A stretch of DNA of 64,000 nt from Azospirillum brasilense. GTDB lineage: Bacteria > Pseudomonadota > Alphaproteobacteria > Azospirillales > Azospirillaceae. The notes beneath the pieces were generated by a model. That model was not told the origin of the DNA and did no database searches. It saw nothing but the letters and a program-made list of their open reading frames with translations. The stretch lies in assembly GCF_001315015.1 (NCBI RefSeq), contig NZ_CP012914.1:1426001-1490000 (forward strand), read 5' to 3'. Shown here one piece after another: positions 17,700 to 28,108 of this stretch. Positions within the stretch are counted from its first letter, which is position 1, and each line of letters opens with the position of its first letter. The position numbers and the translations under genes are program-made.

Positions 17700-20336
17700 A
17701 TGACGATGGAGCGGGGCTCCGTGGATCTTTCCGGCCGGGGCGGACTGCCCCTCACCGACACCGACCGTGCCGCCCGGCCGAGCGGGGAACCGGCGCCACG
17801 CCGCGGGCTGGGCGGGCTGACCGACCTGCTGTTCCTCATGCTCGGCGCCGCCGGCCTGCTGGCCGTGATGATGCCGGAAGAGGGGCGCGACCGGTTGATG
17901 CTGCCGCTCGGCGTGATGACGCTGGCGATGGCGGCGCTGGCCGTGCTGTCGGTGCGCCGCGCCCGCGCCGCGGCGGCCGCCCTGGACCGCTCCGCCCGCC
18001 TGCTGCGCGCCGCCAACGAGGAGCTGGCCGCCAGCCGCCAGCGATTCCGGGACTTCGCCGAGGCCGCGTCCGACTGGTTCTGGGAAAGCGCTCCCGACCA
18101 CCGCTACACCTACGTGTCCGAACGGCTGTCGGAGATTCTCGGCGGCGATCCGGCGCCGGTGTTCGGCGATTCCCTGCTCGACCTCGGCGCGCTGGTCGAG
18201 GACACCGACACCTGGCTGGACCATCTGGCCGACATCGAGGCAGGGCGGGCCTTCCGCGACCTGGAGGTGACGCTGCGCGACGGGGCGGGCGACACCCGCG
18301 TCTTCCGCATCAGCGCCCAGCCCTTCACCGACGCAGACGGGCGGTTCGCCGGCTACCGCGGCACCGGCATCGAGACGACCGCGGAGACGCTGGCCCTGGT
18401 CGAGGCCCGCTTCATGCAGTCGGTGGTGCACGATGCGCTGTCCAGCATCTCCGAGGGATTCGTGCTGTTCAGCCCGGACGACCGGCTGATATTCTGCAAC
18501 GAGCGTTACCGCAGCGCCTATCCGAATCTTGCCGACGTGCTGGTGCCCGGCACCGCCTTCAAGGACATCCTGCGCGCCGCCGCCGAGCGCGGCGGGTACG
18601 AGGGCGACGACCGCGAGATGGCCGACTGGATCGCCGAGCGGATGAAGCGCCATCTGCTGCACACCGATCCGGTGGACGGCCGCCTGTCCGACGGGCGCTG
18701 GTACCGCATCAGCGAGCACGCCACCGGCTCCGGCGGCATCGTGAAGATCCTGATGGACATCACCGAGCTGAAGCGGCGCGAGGAGCAGCTCGCCGGCCAG
18801 ACGGAGCGGCTGGAGGCCACCGTCAGCGCGCTCAGCGAGAGCGAGAAGCGCTACCGCCAGCTGGTCGAGCTGGCCCCCTACGGCATCGTCATCTGGGACC
18901 GCCGGGCCATCCGCTTCGGCAACGCCGCGGCGGCGTCCATCCTGGGCGTGGGCGGCAGCGGCAGGTTGGAGGGGGTGGACCTCAACCGCTTTATCGTCGA
19001 GGCGGAGACCGTGACGACGCGGCTGGGGCTGGGCGCGGAAGGCGAACACCAGCGCGTGGAATGCGCGATCGCCCGCCCGTCTGGCGAGCAGCGCCATGTG
19101 GAGATCGGCGCCTTCCCAGCGGTCTATCAGCGGGAGCCGGCGGTTCTCCTGGTTCTGAACGACGTGACCGAACGCCGCCGCGCCGAGGCGGAGCTCCAGA
19201 AGTCGCAGAAGATGGAGGCGGTGGGCCGCATGGCCGGCGGCATCGCCCACGAGTTCAACAACATGCTGACCGCCATCGGCGGATTCGCCCGGCTGGCCGA
19301 GCGGGCGCCGGACGATCCGGGGCGCGTCACCACCTGCGTGCGGGAGATCGCCAAGGCGTCCGACCGGGCCGCCGCGCTGACCGCGCAGCTTCTCGACTTC
19401 TCGCGCCGCCGTCCGTCGGACGAGACGGAGGTGGTGGCGCTGGCGCCGCTGGTGCGCGATCTCAAGGTCTTCCTGAAGCCGCTGATGAGCGCCGGCATCG
19501 ACCTGGACATCCGTATCGGCGACGGGGAGGCGCACGCCGTCGCCAACCCGGTGATGCTGAACCAGGCCATCCTGAACCTCGCCCTCAACGCGCGCGACGC
19601 CATGCCGGACGGCGGGCGCCTGACCATCGCGCTGGACAGCGCCCTGCCGGATGCCGGCTTCTTCGGGCGGCACGGCGCGCTGGCGCACGGCCGCTACGCC
19701 GTGATCCGCGTCATCGACGAGGGCTGCGGCGTGCCGGAGGCGGTGCGCGACCGCATCTGGGAGCCCTTCTTCACCACCAAGGAGCCGGGCAAGGGCACCG
19801 GCCTCGGCCTGTGGATGGTCTACGGCACTGCCCAGCAGGCCGGCGGCGCGGTGGAGATGGAGGCCGGGCCGGACGGGCGCGGCAGCGTCTTCTCCATTCA
19901 TCTGCCCGCCGTTCCCGCTCCCGTTCAGGCCGGTTCGCTGGCGGACGGGCTGGGGCTGGGCGAGGACGAGGGGGCCGCCATCCTGCTGGTGGACGACGAA
20001 GACTCCGTGCGCACCTACGTCCGTTTGGCGCTGGAGGAGGCCGGCTGCACGGTGACGGAGGCGGTGGACGGGCTGGACGCGCTGGAGCGCTGGGACGAAT
20101 GCGGCGGGCTGTTCGACGCCGTGGTGTCCGACATGTCGATGCCCCGCATGAACGGGCTGGAATTGAGCCGCGCCCTGGCGGAGCGCAACCCCGACCTGCG
20201 CATCCTCTTCCTGACCGGCTACGCGTCCCATGAAACGGCGGCGGACATGACGGCACAGCCGGGCCGCCGGATCGTCATGAAGCCAGTGGCCCCGGACCGC
20301 CTGATCGAGGCGGTGCGCGGGCTGCTGGCCGAATGA
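17700..20336 (+). CDS. Membrane hybrid sensor histidine kinase (2TM-PAS x3-HisKA-HATPase-REC), pair B
   Basis: The 878-residue protein has two closely spaced N-terminal hydrophobic segments (about 40-58 and 66-86) that would anchor it with almost no periplasmic part. Then come PAS domains (about 110-230, 240-360, 375-490), HisKA with [16 protein letters not shown] (His517), HATPase ([24 protein letters not shown]) and REC with Asp811 in [11 protein letters not shown]. The second PAS ([20 protein letters not shown], then [12 protein letters not shown]) is near identical in layout to that in the pair A kinase, showing duplication. Start ATG 17700 has only a weak ribosome site. The downstream regulator begins 14 bp later. 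Confidence 0.92.
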   Translation: MTMERGSVDLSGRGGLPLTDTDRAARPSGEPAPRRGLGGLTDLLFLMLGAAGLLAVMMPEEGRDRLMLPLGVMTLAMAALAVLSVRRARAAAAALDRSARLLRAANEELAASRQRFRDFAEAASDWFWESAPDHRYTYVSERLSEILGGDPAPVFGDSLLDLGALVEDTDTWLDHLADIEAGRAFRDLEVTLRDGAGDTRVFRISAQPFTDADGRFAGYRGTGIETTAETLALVEARFMQSVVHDALSSISEGFVLFSPDDRLIFCNERYRSAYPNLADVLVPGTAFKDILRAAAERGGYEGDDREMADWIAERMKRHLLHTDPVDGRLSDGRWYRISEHATGSGGIVKILMDITELKRREEQLAGQTERLEATVSALSESEKRYRQLVELAPYGIVIWDRRAIRFGNAAAASILGVGGSGRLEGVDLNRFIVEAETVTTRLGLGAEGEHQRVECAIARPSGEQRHVEIGAFPAVYQREPAVLLVLNDVTERRRAEAELQKSQKMEAVGRMAGGIAHEFNNMLTAIGGFARLAERAPDDPGRVTTCVREIAKASDRAAALTAQLLDFSRRRPSDETEVVALAPLVRDLKVFLKPLMSAGIDLDIRIGDGEAHAVANPVMLNQAILNLALNARDAMPDGGRLTIALDSALPDAGFFGRHGALAHGRYAVIRVIDEGCGVPEAVRDRIWEPFFTTKEPGKGTGLGLWMVYGTAQQAGGAVEMEAGPDGRGSVFSIHLPAVPAPVQAGSLADGLGLGEDEGAAILLVDDEDSVRTYVRLALEEAGCTVTEAVDGLDALERWDECGGLFDAVVSDMSMPRMNGLELSRALAERNPDLRILFLTGYASHETAADMTAQPGRRIVMKPVAPDRLIEAVRGLLAE

Positions 20337-20350
20337 GACGGGGTTAGGGC

Positions 20351-22240
20351 ATGGCATCGGACCAGAGCATCGCGGACGGCCGGGACAGCGGTCGTGACCT
20401 GGACACGGATGGCGGGAGCGACACCGCCGTCTGCCGGATCCCAGACGATTTCTACACTCCGCAGGGCCGCGACAGCATCGGCCGGCACTGCCAGCGCTAT
20501 TTCGACGAGAACGCGCTGACGCCGACCGAGCTTCTGCATTCCCCCCGCCACCAGCAGAGCCTGTCGAACATCCCGACCTTCGTCGCCATCCTGCAGCAGG
20601 CGGAACGGGCGATGGACCGCAAGGGCGCGCTGACCGCTCTGGTCAACGAGGTCGCCCGGCTGACCCGCGAGCGGCTGAAGGACGCCCAGCCGCCGGACCT
20701 GACGCCGGCCACCTACGCCGCCACGGCGGAACGGCTGATCGCCGCCCGCGACGCCTTCACCGGGCGCTTCATGGTCGATGCGGCGCTGACCACGCACCTG
20801 TACCAGGGCCGCAGCTTCGCCGAGAAGGCGCGGCTCCTGCTGGAGCTGGCGGACGGGCTGGAGGACGCCGACGCGCTGGCGCCGCTCGACCGGCTGCTCG
20901 GCGAGATCCTGCGCAGCGACACCGGCACCGCCTCCTGCTCCCTGGACACGCCCTTCGTGGACCGGGTGGACATGATCGTGTCGCTGATCGCCGGGGACAA
21001 GCCGCTGTCCGACGAGGCGCCACCGGTCTTCAGGGGGCTGGAGACGCTGGTGCGCCGCACGGCCATGCCGGTGCTGAGCGACAGCCTGATCGTCGCGCTG
21101 CGCCGGGAGTTGTCGAAGCCCGACCGCTTCACCATCACCAGCGCCGGCGATCTGTTCGGCGTCGAGGCGGTCCAGCGGGAAATCATGGCGCTGAGTCAGG
21201 TGTCCCAGCGGCTGCGCACGGGGGAGGGCTATTTCGGTGGCGCCCGGACGGAGGCGGCGCTCCAGCGGCGCAGCGCGCTTCTGGTCAACGAGGACACGCT
21301 GCCCGAGATCACCAAGGGGCGGACGCTGATGCAGAAGCTCCGCATCTTGTTCGTCCTGCAGAAGATGCCCCTGTCGCCGAGCGCCGAGCGGGCGGTGAAC
21401 GGCTACCTGACCCAGTTCTTCGACGGGCGGGATTTCGCTGGGCGCCTGCTCGATTGCTGGAAGGAGAGGACCGAGAAGCTGAAGGGGCTGTCGGAGGTCC
21501 AGAAGCTCGTGCTCGACAGCGCCTTCGCGGAGGATGCCCGTGAGCATATGGCCGGGCAGATCGACGAGATCCAGAACGCCTTCATCCGCACCCAGCGCCT
21601 GCTGAGCCCCCTTCAGGGCAAGGACGAGCCGAACCCCGATACCGTGCTGGAGATGGTGCGGCTGGCCGGTGACGGTGCCTTCTGCCGCGGCAAGAGCCGG
21701 GCGGCGGTCGCCAAGGCGCTGTACCGGCAGGTGCACCGGCCGCGCTTCGTGCGCTCCTTCCTGCTGGGCGCCACGGGAGGCAAGGAGCGCTCGGCCCGGG
21801 CCTCCTGGATGCGCGGGGCGCTGGGGGTGATCGGTGTGCCTTTCATCGACCTCGGCGCCATCCGTGTTCTGGTCGTCGACGACGAGGACGGGCCGCGGCA
21901 CTTCGTCGAATCGGTGCTGCGCGACCTCGGCATCGGCCACATCGAGACGGCGGCGGACGGCCAGGAGGCGCTGCTCCGGCTGGCCGGGGACGGGGCGTAC
22001 GACCTGATCGTCTGCGATTGGATGATGCCGAAGGCCAGCGGCCTGGACGTTCTGCGCCGGGTGCGCGAGGTGCGGCGCGATCTGCCCTTCCTGATGGTGA
22101 CGGCGCTCGCCACCCTGAAGGCGGTGGAGCGGGCGCTGGCCCACAATGTCAGCGCCTACATCGCCAAACCCTTCACCCCGGAGCAGCTCGAGGAGAAGGT
22201 CTTCCTTGTCCTGACGCAAAAATCAGCCCCAGGCGCCTGA
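20351..22240 (+). CDS. Response regulator with large novel N-terminal helical region, pair B
   Basis: The 629-residue paralogue of the regulator at 15623 has a C-terminal receiver (about 505-625) with VLVVDDEDGPRHFVE, Asp556 in VCDWMMPKASG, and YIAKPFTPEQLEEKV. The N-terminal 500 residues share short motifs with the paralogue: ALTPTELLH, QIDEIQNAFIRTQRLL, and a DGAFCRGKSRAA segment matching EGAFTEGKCVAA. No known output domain is seen. It may act by protein-protein contact after phosphorylation. The following 230 bp is AT-rich and leads to a chemoreceptor, so a role in motility or chemotaxis is possible but unproven. Confidence 0.85.
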   Translation: MASDQSIADGRDSGRDLDTDGGSDTAVCRIPDDFYTPQGRDSIGRHCQRYFDENALTPTELLHSPRHQQSLSNIPTFVAILQQAERAMDRKGALTALVNEVARLTRERLKDAQPPDLTPATYAATAERLIAARDAFTGRFMVDAALTTHLYQGRSFAEKARLLLELADGLEDADALAPLDRLLGEILRSDTGTASCSLDTPFVDRVDMIVSLIAGDKPLSDEAPPVFRGLETLVRRTAMPVLSDSLIVALRRELSKPDRFTITSAGDLFGVEAVQREIMALSQVSQRLRTGEGYFGGARTEAALQRRSALLVNEDTLPEITKGRTLMQKLRILFVLQKMPLSPSAERAVNGYLTQFFDGRDFAGRLLDCWKERTEKLKGLSEVQKLVLDSAFAEDAREHMAGQIDEIQNAFIRTQRLLSPLQGKDEPNPDTVLEMVRLAGDGAFCRGKSRAAVAKALYRQVHRPRFVRSFLLGATGGKERSARASWMRGALGVIGVPFIDLGAIRVLVVDDEDGPRHFVESVLRDLGIGHIETAADGQEALLRLAGDGAYDLIVCDWMMPKASGLDVLRRVREVRRDLPFLMVTALATLKAVERALAHNVSAYIAKPFTPEQLEEKVFLVLTQKSAPGA

Positions 22241-22472
22241 ACGGGACAGAACAGATCCAGACTTGGTAACTTTCAAACCAAGCGAGAGTTATCAATTTTT
22301 CGACAGATCAAATAAAAAATTCGTAACGGAAGTTCTATGTTGATTGGTTGCGCGTTGAGCCTAACGAAGTAAAACCATTAATGAATGAGTCATAATTTCT
22401 CTTATAGCATTCCGGCAAATGAACGGCCGGCGCGCAATCGGTCATTGGCGCGCATTTGTCGGAAGGGTTGTC
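22241..22472. promoter_or_regulatory. AT-rich leader upstream of chemoreceptor gene
   Basis: This 230-bp stretch is clearly AT-rich against its neighbours (ATCAATTTTTCGACAGATCA and AAATAAAAAATTC around 22290-22325). It likely holds the promoter of the chemoreceptor gene. I cannot assign a specific sigma-factor motif with confidence. Confidence 0.4.
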
Positions 22473-24158
22473 ATGTTCGATAATTTGTCCATCCGTTCGA
22501 AGTTATGGGGATTGGTGGCTCTGGCGAGCATCGCGTCGGCCGCCATCGTCGGTGCCGGCCTCTGGCTGAATTACCAGCGCATGCACGCGGACCGCGTTCA
22601 ATCCCTGCGCTTCATGGTGGAGGCCGCCCACAGCATGGCCGCCGCTTACGAGGCGGAGGCCACCGCCGGCCAGATCACGCGGGAGGAGGCGCAGGCGCGC
22701 TTCAAGCGGTCGCTTCTCGGCATGCGCTACGGCGGGCAGGAGTATCTGTTCGCGATCACGCTGGATGGCTTCGGCTTCGCCCACCCCAGCCCGAAGCTGA
22801 TGGGACAGGACGTGTCCGGCGTGAAGGACACCAAAGGTGCGCCGATCCTGATGGACATGGCGCGGATCGCCAAGACGACGGGGGAGGGAACCTACGGCTA
22901 TTTCTGGAACGTCGCCCCGAACAGCAACGAGACGGCAGCGAAGCTGTCCTACATCAAGCTCTTCCAGCCCTGGGGCATCTACATTGGGACGGGGGTCTTC
23001 ATCGATGACATCCGCGGCGCCTTCCTAAACACGCTGTGGACGGTTCTGGCGGTGGCGGGCCTTCTGGCGGTGCCGGCGGTCTGCCTGATTGCGCTGGTCG
23101 GGGTGCGGCTCAGCGCCACGATCCGCAGCCTCAGCACCCGCATGCACGCCCTGGCGGAGGGTGACCTCGCCGTCGCCTTTCCCGAGGCGAGCCGACGCGA
23201 CGAGATTGGCGCCATGGCCAGCGCCGCCCGTGTGTTCCTGGGCAACGCCGAAGAAAAGAAGCGCCTGGAGGCCGATCAGGCCGCCGCTCTCCGCCGCTCG
23301 GAGGACGACAAGCGCCGCACCCTCGCCGGTCTCGCCGAGCGGTTCGAGCGGAGCGTCGGCGAGGTGATGAAGTCGGTGTCGCTTGAAACCGAGGAGATGG
23401 AGCGCGAAGCCCAGGAAATGACACGGGCCGCCGGGCAGACCGACCGGCTGGCAGGCGCTGTGACGGCGGCGACGGAACAGACTTCGGTCAACGTGCAGAC
23501 GGTCGCCGTGGCGACGGAGCAGTTGTCCGGGTCGGTGGGCGAGATCAGCCGCCGGGTCGCCGATGCCTCGCGCATCGCGCGGGAGGCCGCCACCGCGTCT
23601 GAGCGCGCCACCGGCAAGGTGACCGGGTTGGCCGAGGCGGTCGGACGGATCGGCACCGTGGTCAGCCTGATCAACGACATTGCGGCGCAGACCAACCTGC
23701 TGGCGCTCAACGCCACCATCGAAGCGGCCCGCGCGGGCGAGGCCGGCAAGGGCTTCGCGGTGGTCGCCGGCGAGGTGAAGAGTCTCGCAAGCCAGACCGC
23801 CCGCGCTACCGAGGAGATCGCTGCCCAGGTGTCCGGCGTCCAGTCTGCGACCGGCGAAGCCGTGGCGGAGATCGGCGGGGTGGCGCGGGTAATCGAGCAG
23901 GTGAACGGGATCGCCACGATCATCGCCTCAGCGGTGGAGCAGCAGGGTGCGGCGACCCAGGCGATCAGCCGCAACGTCCAGCAGGCCGCCGAAGTCACGC
24001 GCGAGGTGGCGCGCGACATCTCCGGCGTGACCGCCGCCGCCGGGCAGTGCGGGAAAATGGCCTACGCCGTGCTGGAGGCGTCCCGGCAACTGGCCCAGCA
24101 GTCGGAAACCCTGAACGGCGAGATCGGCGGCTTCCTGCGGACCCTGCGTACGCAGTGA
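22473..24158 (+). CDS. Methyl-accepting chemotaxis protein with single Cache domain
   Basis: The 561-residue receptor starts at ATG 22473 with GGAAGG 6 bases upstream. TM1 is at about 10-32 and the periplasmic region (about 35-185) resembles an sCache_2 domain ([34 protein letters not shown]). TM2 is at about 190-215, followed by HAMP and a signalling domain with the hairpin tip [20 protein letters not shown]. This domain organisation senses small organic ligands and signals to CheA/CheW. There is no C-terminal CheR pentapeptide. It lies after the pair B regulator but has its own leader. Confidence 0.94.
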   Translation: MFDNLSIRSKLWGLVALASIASAAIVGAGLWLNYQRMHADRVQSLRFMVEAAHSMAAAYEAEATAGQITREEAQARFKRSLLGMRYGGQEYLFAITLDGFGFAHPSPKLMGQDVSGVKDTKGAPILMDMARIAKTTGEGTYGYFWNVAPNSNETAAKLSYIKLFQPWGIYIGTGVFIDDIRGAFLNTLWTVLAVAGLLAVPAVCLIALVGVRLSATIRSLSTRMHALAEGDLAVAFPEASRRDEIGAMASAARVFLGNAEEKKRLEADQAAALRRSEDDKRRTLAGLAERFERSVGEVMKSVSLETEEMEREAQEMTRAAGQTDRLAGAVTAATEQTSVNVQTVAVATEQLSGSVGEISRRVADASRIAREAATASERATGKVTGLAEAVGRIGTVVSLINDIAAQTNLLALNATIEAARAGEAGKGFAVVAGEVKSLASQTARATEEIAAQVSGVQSATGEAVAEIGGVARVIEQVNGIATIIASAVEQQGAATQAISRNVQQAAEVTREVARDISGVTAAAGQCGKMAYAVLEASRQLAQQSETLNGEIGGFLRTLRTQ

Positions 24159-24183
24159 GCGGTGACGCGCCGCGCCGCGCCGG

Positions 24184-25032
24184 TCAGTCGGCGGCGGCGC
24201 GGACGCCCGTATCCGGAGTCCTTCTCTGCGGCGCCGGTTTCTTCAGCACTGCCGTCTCCACCCAGTCCGCGATGTGGCCGGCAACCGATTCCCAACCGGG
24301 TTCGAGCATCATGCTGTGCCCCATCGCGGGGAAGAAGACCGGCTCCGTCCGAAACGCGCGGGCGGTGGCCTCGACCTGATCCTTGGGAATCAGCCGGTCC
24401 TTCTCCGCGCCCAGCACCGCCACTGCAACACCGCGGGCTGGCAGGAGCGGGAAGGGAATCCAGCCGCCGATGTCGAGAAGCACGCGCTGCGACTCCTCCT
24501 GCATCAGCGGTTCGTAGCGCTTGGCCATCTCCAGCGGCACCTGGTCGGAGAACATGGCGCGGCGCACTGCCTCCGCTTCGATGCCGTTGGAGAAGGTCAT
24601 CAGCATGCCCATCTGTTGGAACACGTAGGGATCGCTCCACGCCAGCCGCATCGTCGATTCCAGCAGGCCGTGCGGCGGGGCGGAGGCCATCAGGACCGCG
24701 CCCGGGAAGCGGCGGCGGATCAGGGCCCGCTGGACCACCATGCCGCCCATGGAGTGGCCGATCAGCACCGGCGGGGCGGAGCAGGCGTCCGCGGCGGTCA
24801 GAACATCCTCGATGTAATCGGCGATGCCGAAACTGTTCAATCGCTCCCGCCCCTCGCTGGCGCCGTGGCCGCGCAGGGAAACGGCGTGCGCCTCCCACCC
24901 CTGTTCGGCGAACCAGGGCAGGAAATGCTCGTCCCAGATCCAGGCGCCGCAGAAGGCGCCATGGACGAACAGCAGGGGCACCGGCTTGGCCGGTCCGGCG
25001 GGGCGGTGGCTGAGAATTTCGAGCTGGGGCAT
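24184..25032 (-). CDS. Alpha/beta hydrolase
   Basis: The 282-residue protein has LLFVHGAFCGAWIWDEHF (oxyanion region), the nucleophile elbow GHSMGGMVVQ (Ser at about 94), an acidic residue in LGAEKDRLIP and His in AMGHSMMLEPGW. Start ATG 25032 gives the conserved N-terminus; longer in-frame starts would run into sequence antisense to nothing conserved. The substrate is unknown. It lies in tandem with a dienelactone-hydrolase-like gene 77 bp upstream on the same strand. Confidence 0.85.
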   Translation of the reverse strand: MPQLEILSHRPAGPAKPVPLLFVHGAFCGAWIWDEHFLPWFAEQGWEAHAVSLRGHGASEGRERLNSFGIADYIEDVLTAADACSAPPVLIGHSMGGMVVQRALIRRRFPGAVLMASAPPHGLLESTMRLAWSDPYVFQQMGMLMTFSNGIEAEAVRRAMFSDQVPLEMAKRYEPLMQEESQRVLLDIGGWIPFPLLPARGVAVAVLGAEKDRLIPKDQVEATARAFRTEPVFFPAMGHSMMLEPGWESVAGHIADWVETAVLKKPAPQRRTPDTGVRAAAD

Positions 25033-25109
25033 GGGCGGTCCGATCCGGGTGCCGCGATGCGGCAGGGAAACCAGAGGTAGCCCGCATCGCTCCCGCTGTC
25101 GACCCGCGC

Positions 25110-25754
25110 TCAGCCGTTGGCAGCCTTGAGCAGATGGGTGGTGAACCAGGAGCGCGCGGAATCGGCCACCTGATCCAGTTTTCCGGTTTCTTCGAACAGA
25201 CGGCCGGCCCCCGGCACGATCTCCAGCGCCTTGACGCAGTGAAGCCGGGCAAGCGCGTCGTTGTTGAGGTCCAGCGCCGGCGCGTCCTTGCCGCCGACCA
25301 TCAACAGGGTGGGGGCGGCGACGGCGTTCAGCCACTCCCCCGCGAGATCGGGGCGCCCGCCGCGGCAGACCACGGCGCCGATGCCGTCATGCTCCGCGGC
25401 GCGCCCTGCCGCGATCAGCGCCGACGCCGCCCCGGACCCGGCGCCGAAGAAGCCGATGGGCTTGCGCTCCACCGCGGTGGTCGCGCGCAGGTGGCGGACG
25501 GCCAGCAGCAGGCGCTCGGACTGGCGGTGGACGTCGAACTGGTTGGCCGGGTCGGCCTTCTCCTCCTCCGTCTGCAGATCCATCAGCAGCGTCGCAAATC
25601 CCGCGTCCCGCAAACGCGCGGCGACGCGGACGTTGCGCGGGCTCGTCCGTCCGCTGGAGGTGCCGTGGGCGAAGATCACCGCAGCCGCGAAGCCGGCGGG
25701 TGCTCCGAATTGTCCCGCAAGGCCGAGCGGTGGAATGTACAGCGTCGTCTCCAT
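25110..25754 (-). CDS. Dienelactone-hydrolase-family alpha/beta hydrolase
   Basis: The 214-residue protein starts at ATG 25754 after GGAAGGGGG. It has VIFAHGTSSGRTSPRN near the N-terminus, IGFFGAGSGAASAL where the elbow is expected (GxGSG, Ser107), an Asp in MVGGKDAPAL, and GAGRLFEETGKLD at the end in place of a clear catalytic His. The last point is odd: family members usually have a His here, so activity may be altered or the residue lies elsewhere. Confidence 0.75.
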   Translation of the reverse strand: METTLYIPPLGLAGQFGAPAGFAAAVIFAHGTSSGRTSPRNVRVAARLRDAGFATLLMDLQTEEEKADPANQFDVHRQSERLLLAVRHLRATTAVERKPIGFFGAGSGAASALIAAGRAAEHDGIGAVVCRGGRPDLAGEWLNAVAAPTLLMVGGKDAPALDLNNDALARLHCVKALEIVPGAGRLFEETGKLDQVADSARSWFTTHLLKAANG

Positions 25755-25908
25755 GCGCTTTCCCCCTTCCGTTGGGCCTTGCCTCGACGAGGTTTCCGGC
25801 CGGTGGCTTAACAGGCCGGATGGTCCGTCCGTGCCCGATGGCCTACAGTGACGTTCCCGGATCAATTCCAGAGATCGGTATCGATCCCCGGTGAAGGGAG
25901 ACCCACCT

Positions 25909-26403
25909 TTGTCAGACAACCCCACCGCCCCCGTCATTCCCCCAATGCCTCCGGTGCTCGACCCCGCCGCCGTCGGGGCGAAGCTCGGCGCCACCGGCTA
26001 CCCGGAGCCGTTCCGTGCCGCGGTCGCCGGGCGCCTGCGCAAGCGGCTGGGCAACCCGCTGGGGATCACCAACTTCGGCGTGAACCTGACCCGGCTGGAG
26101 CCGGGCGCCGCCTCCGCCCTACGGCACTGGCACACCCGCCAGGACGAGTTCGTCTATGTGCTGGACGGCGAGCTGACCCTGGTCACCGACGCCGGCGAGA
26201 CGATCCTGCGCCCCGGCATGTGTGCCGGCTTCCCGGCCGGAAAGCCCGACGGGCACCAGCTCGTCAACCGCTCCGACGAGCCGGCGGCCTACCTGGAGGT
26301 CGGCGACCGCACCGCCGGGGACGAGGCGCATTACCCGGACGAGGACCTGCGCTACGACAGCGCGACGGATCTCTTCACGCACCGCGACGGTACCCCTTGG
26401 TGA
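25909..26403 (+). CDS. Cupin-domain protein
   Basis: The 164-residue protein has a single cupin barrel. Motif 1 is RHWHTRQDEFVYVLDGELTL (His and Glu metal ligands) and motif 2 is in PGMCAGFPAGKPDGHQLVNR. Start TTG 25909 is chosen because AAGGGAG (25894-25900) sits 8 bases before it; GTG 25891 would include this site. The metal-binding residues are intact, but reaction or ligand is unknown. It is divergent from the hydrolase gene at 25754. Confidence 0.85.
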   Translation: MSDNPTAPVIPPMPPVLDPAAVGAKLGATGYPEPFRAAVAGRLRKRLGNPLGITNFGVNLTRLEPGAASALRHWHTRQDEFVYVLDGELTLVTDAGETILRPGMCAGFPAGKPDGHQLVNRSDEPAAYLEVGDRTAGDEAHYPDEDLRYDSATDLFTHRDGTPW

Positions 26404-26436
26404 GCGGAGCGGGGATGCGGTCCGGTATCCCCTCCG

Positions 26437-27888
26437 TCAAGGCACCGCCCGCGCGCGCAGCAGCGCCGGCTCTCCCGGAGGATAGACGGACCGCCGCAGC
26501 TCCGCGATGTGCCGGGCGGCCTGGGCGCACTGGGTGCGCAACTCGGGAACCGCGGTCATCTCCCAGAAGGGCGGGCGACTGATCGGGCCGAGCGCGAACA
26601 GCCGGTCCGATGCCCGACCGTCCTCACCGATCAGGGCACCGTCCACGGTGACGTCCAATCCCAGCCGCAACGGGTCGGGCCGCGCCAGACCGCGCGTCAG
26701 CAGCGCCTTGACCAGCGGGTGGCCGATCCGGCTGAAATCGCACTCGGTGCCGGTGGCGTTGACGATGGCCCCCACCGTCCGGGTCCAGACGGTTCCCTCC
26801 GCCCCACGGGCACGGACGGTCGCCTCCACCCCGTTCGGAGCGAGGCTCAGCGTCTGCAGGCGGCCGGCGCGGATGGCCAGCCGCCCATTGGCGCAGAGGG
26901 CGGCGATGCGGGCCGCCACCTCGGGCGCGATGCGATGGCGATGGATCTCCCAATAAGGGCGGACATGGCGCAGGAAGCGCCGCCGCTCCTCCGTCGGCAG
27001 GCGGCTCCAGATCAGGTGATGGTAGGGACGCAGCGCGTCGAAGGCCGACCGCCAGTCGAACCCCGCTTCCCGCGCGCGGCGGACGTCGGCCTTCAGGGCG
27101 ATCATCACGTCCAGCACGGTGCGCGGCATCACCTGAGGGTGGATGAAACTCTTGAAGGGCCGCGTCTCCTCGTGCGTCTGGGGCAGCAGGCCACGGCGCG
27201 ACAGGGCGACAATCGGGCCACGATGCCCCTGGTCCTCCAGGGATAGGACAGTGTCCACCATGGTCAGCCCGGTTCCCAGGATCAGCACGGGCGCGTCGGG
27301 GGCGATCGTGGCCAGTGCCGGCCAGTCCCAAGGTGAAGCCACGTAGCGGCTTGAGGCGTAGACTTCCGGCGCCGAAACCGGTGGCGGCGAGGGGGCGAAG
27401 TTGCCGACGCAGAGAACCGCGGTGTCCACCGACAGGCTGGTCCCGTTGCCCAGCCGCAGCCGGGTGCCCCGCGCGTCCGACGCGATGTCCACCGCCTCCG
27501 CCTGCGACACGGTGAGCGAGACGTGGGATGGGGCGGCTGTCACGGCCTCCCGCAGGACGTCCTGGATGTAGGCGCCGTAGCGGGCGCGCGAGACGAAGGC
27601 ATGGCCGCTGGGCGGCACCGCTCCGGCCCCGTCATCCTGCGCCCACAGCCAGCGCAGGAAATGCCGCGGGTCATCCGGATAGGCGCTCATGTTGTAAGCG
27701 CGCACGTTCAACAGATGGGCGGCGTTGGGCGTGGAATAAGCAAGCCCGGCGCCGACGCTGGGCGTGCGTTCGATCAAGTGCAGGCTGGTCGGCTCATCGG
27801 CGTGGCGCATCAGGTGTGCGGCGAGGACGCTGCCGGTAAAGCCGGCCCCGATGATGGCGATGCGGCGTTTCGAAGGGCGTGCTGACAA
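26437..27888 (-). CDS. FAD/NAD(P)-binding oxidoreductase (NAD_binding_9 type)
   Basis: The 483-residue protein begins RRIAIIGAGFTGSVLAAHLM, a dinucleotide-binding GxGxxG fold, and later has LILGTGLTMVDTVLSLEDQG as a second nucleotide site and NATGTECDF typical of FAD-dependent HI0933/NAD_binding_9 enzymes. Start TTG 27888 is preferred: AGGAG is 8 bases upstream on the minus strand; ATG 27993 would add 35 residues of low-complexity sequence. The substrate is unknown. It converges with the cupin gene. Confidence 0.8.
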   Translation of the reverse strand: MSARPSKRRIAIIGAGFTGSVLAAHLMRHADEPTSLHLIERTPSVGAGLAYSTPNAAHLLNVRAYNMSAYPDDPRHFLRWLWAQDDGAGAVPPSGHAFVSRARYGAYIQDVLREAVTAAPSHVSLTVSQAEAVDIASDARGTRLRLGNGTSLSVDTAVLCVGNFAPSPPPVSAPEVYASSRYVASPWDWPALATIAPDAPVLILGTGLTMVDTVLSLEDQGHRGPIVALSRRGLLPQTHEETRPFKSFIHPQVMPRTVLDVMIALKADVRRAREAGFDWRSAFDALRPYHHLIWSRLPTEERRRFLRHVRPYWEIHRHRIAPEVAARIAALCANGRLAIRAGRLQTLSLAPNGVEATVRARGAEGTVWTRTVGAIVNATGTECDFSRIGHPLVKALLTRGLARPDPLRLGLDVTVDGALIGEDGRASDRLFALGPISRPPFWEMTAVPELRTQCAQAARHIAELRRSVYPPGEPALLRARAVP

Positions 27889-28043
27889 CGTCGTCGCTCC
27901 TCTGCTCTGGCCGTACGGAGGGGGCGGTGATCCGGCGCCGTGGCGCCGGGAGGCCCGGCCGGCCACTGTTCGGTGCAGGATTGTACAGGTCAACCGCTAT
28001 TCCGGTGTATCATCTCCCTCCTGGCACCGTCGGTGAAGTCATG

Positions 28044-28091
28044 GTTAACAAGAAATTAACTATAAACGGGGAGGGTTTCGTACGTTCGAAC
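28044..28091. promoter_or_regulatory. Palindromic control region upstream of RHH-like gene
   Basis: Within an AT-richer patch, GTTAA and TTAAC form an inverted repeat (28044-28060, containing the palindrome GTTAAC) and GTTCGAAC (28084-28091) is a perfect 8-bp palindrome 17 bp before the start of a ribbon-helix-helix-like gene. Autoregulation by that protein is a plausible inference. Confidence 0.4.
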
Positions 28092-28108
28092 CATGTACGG
28101 CAGGACCG

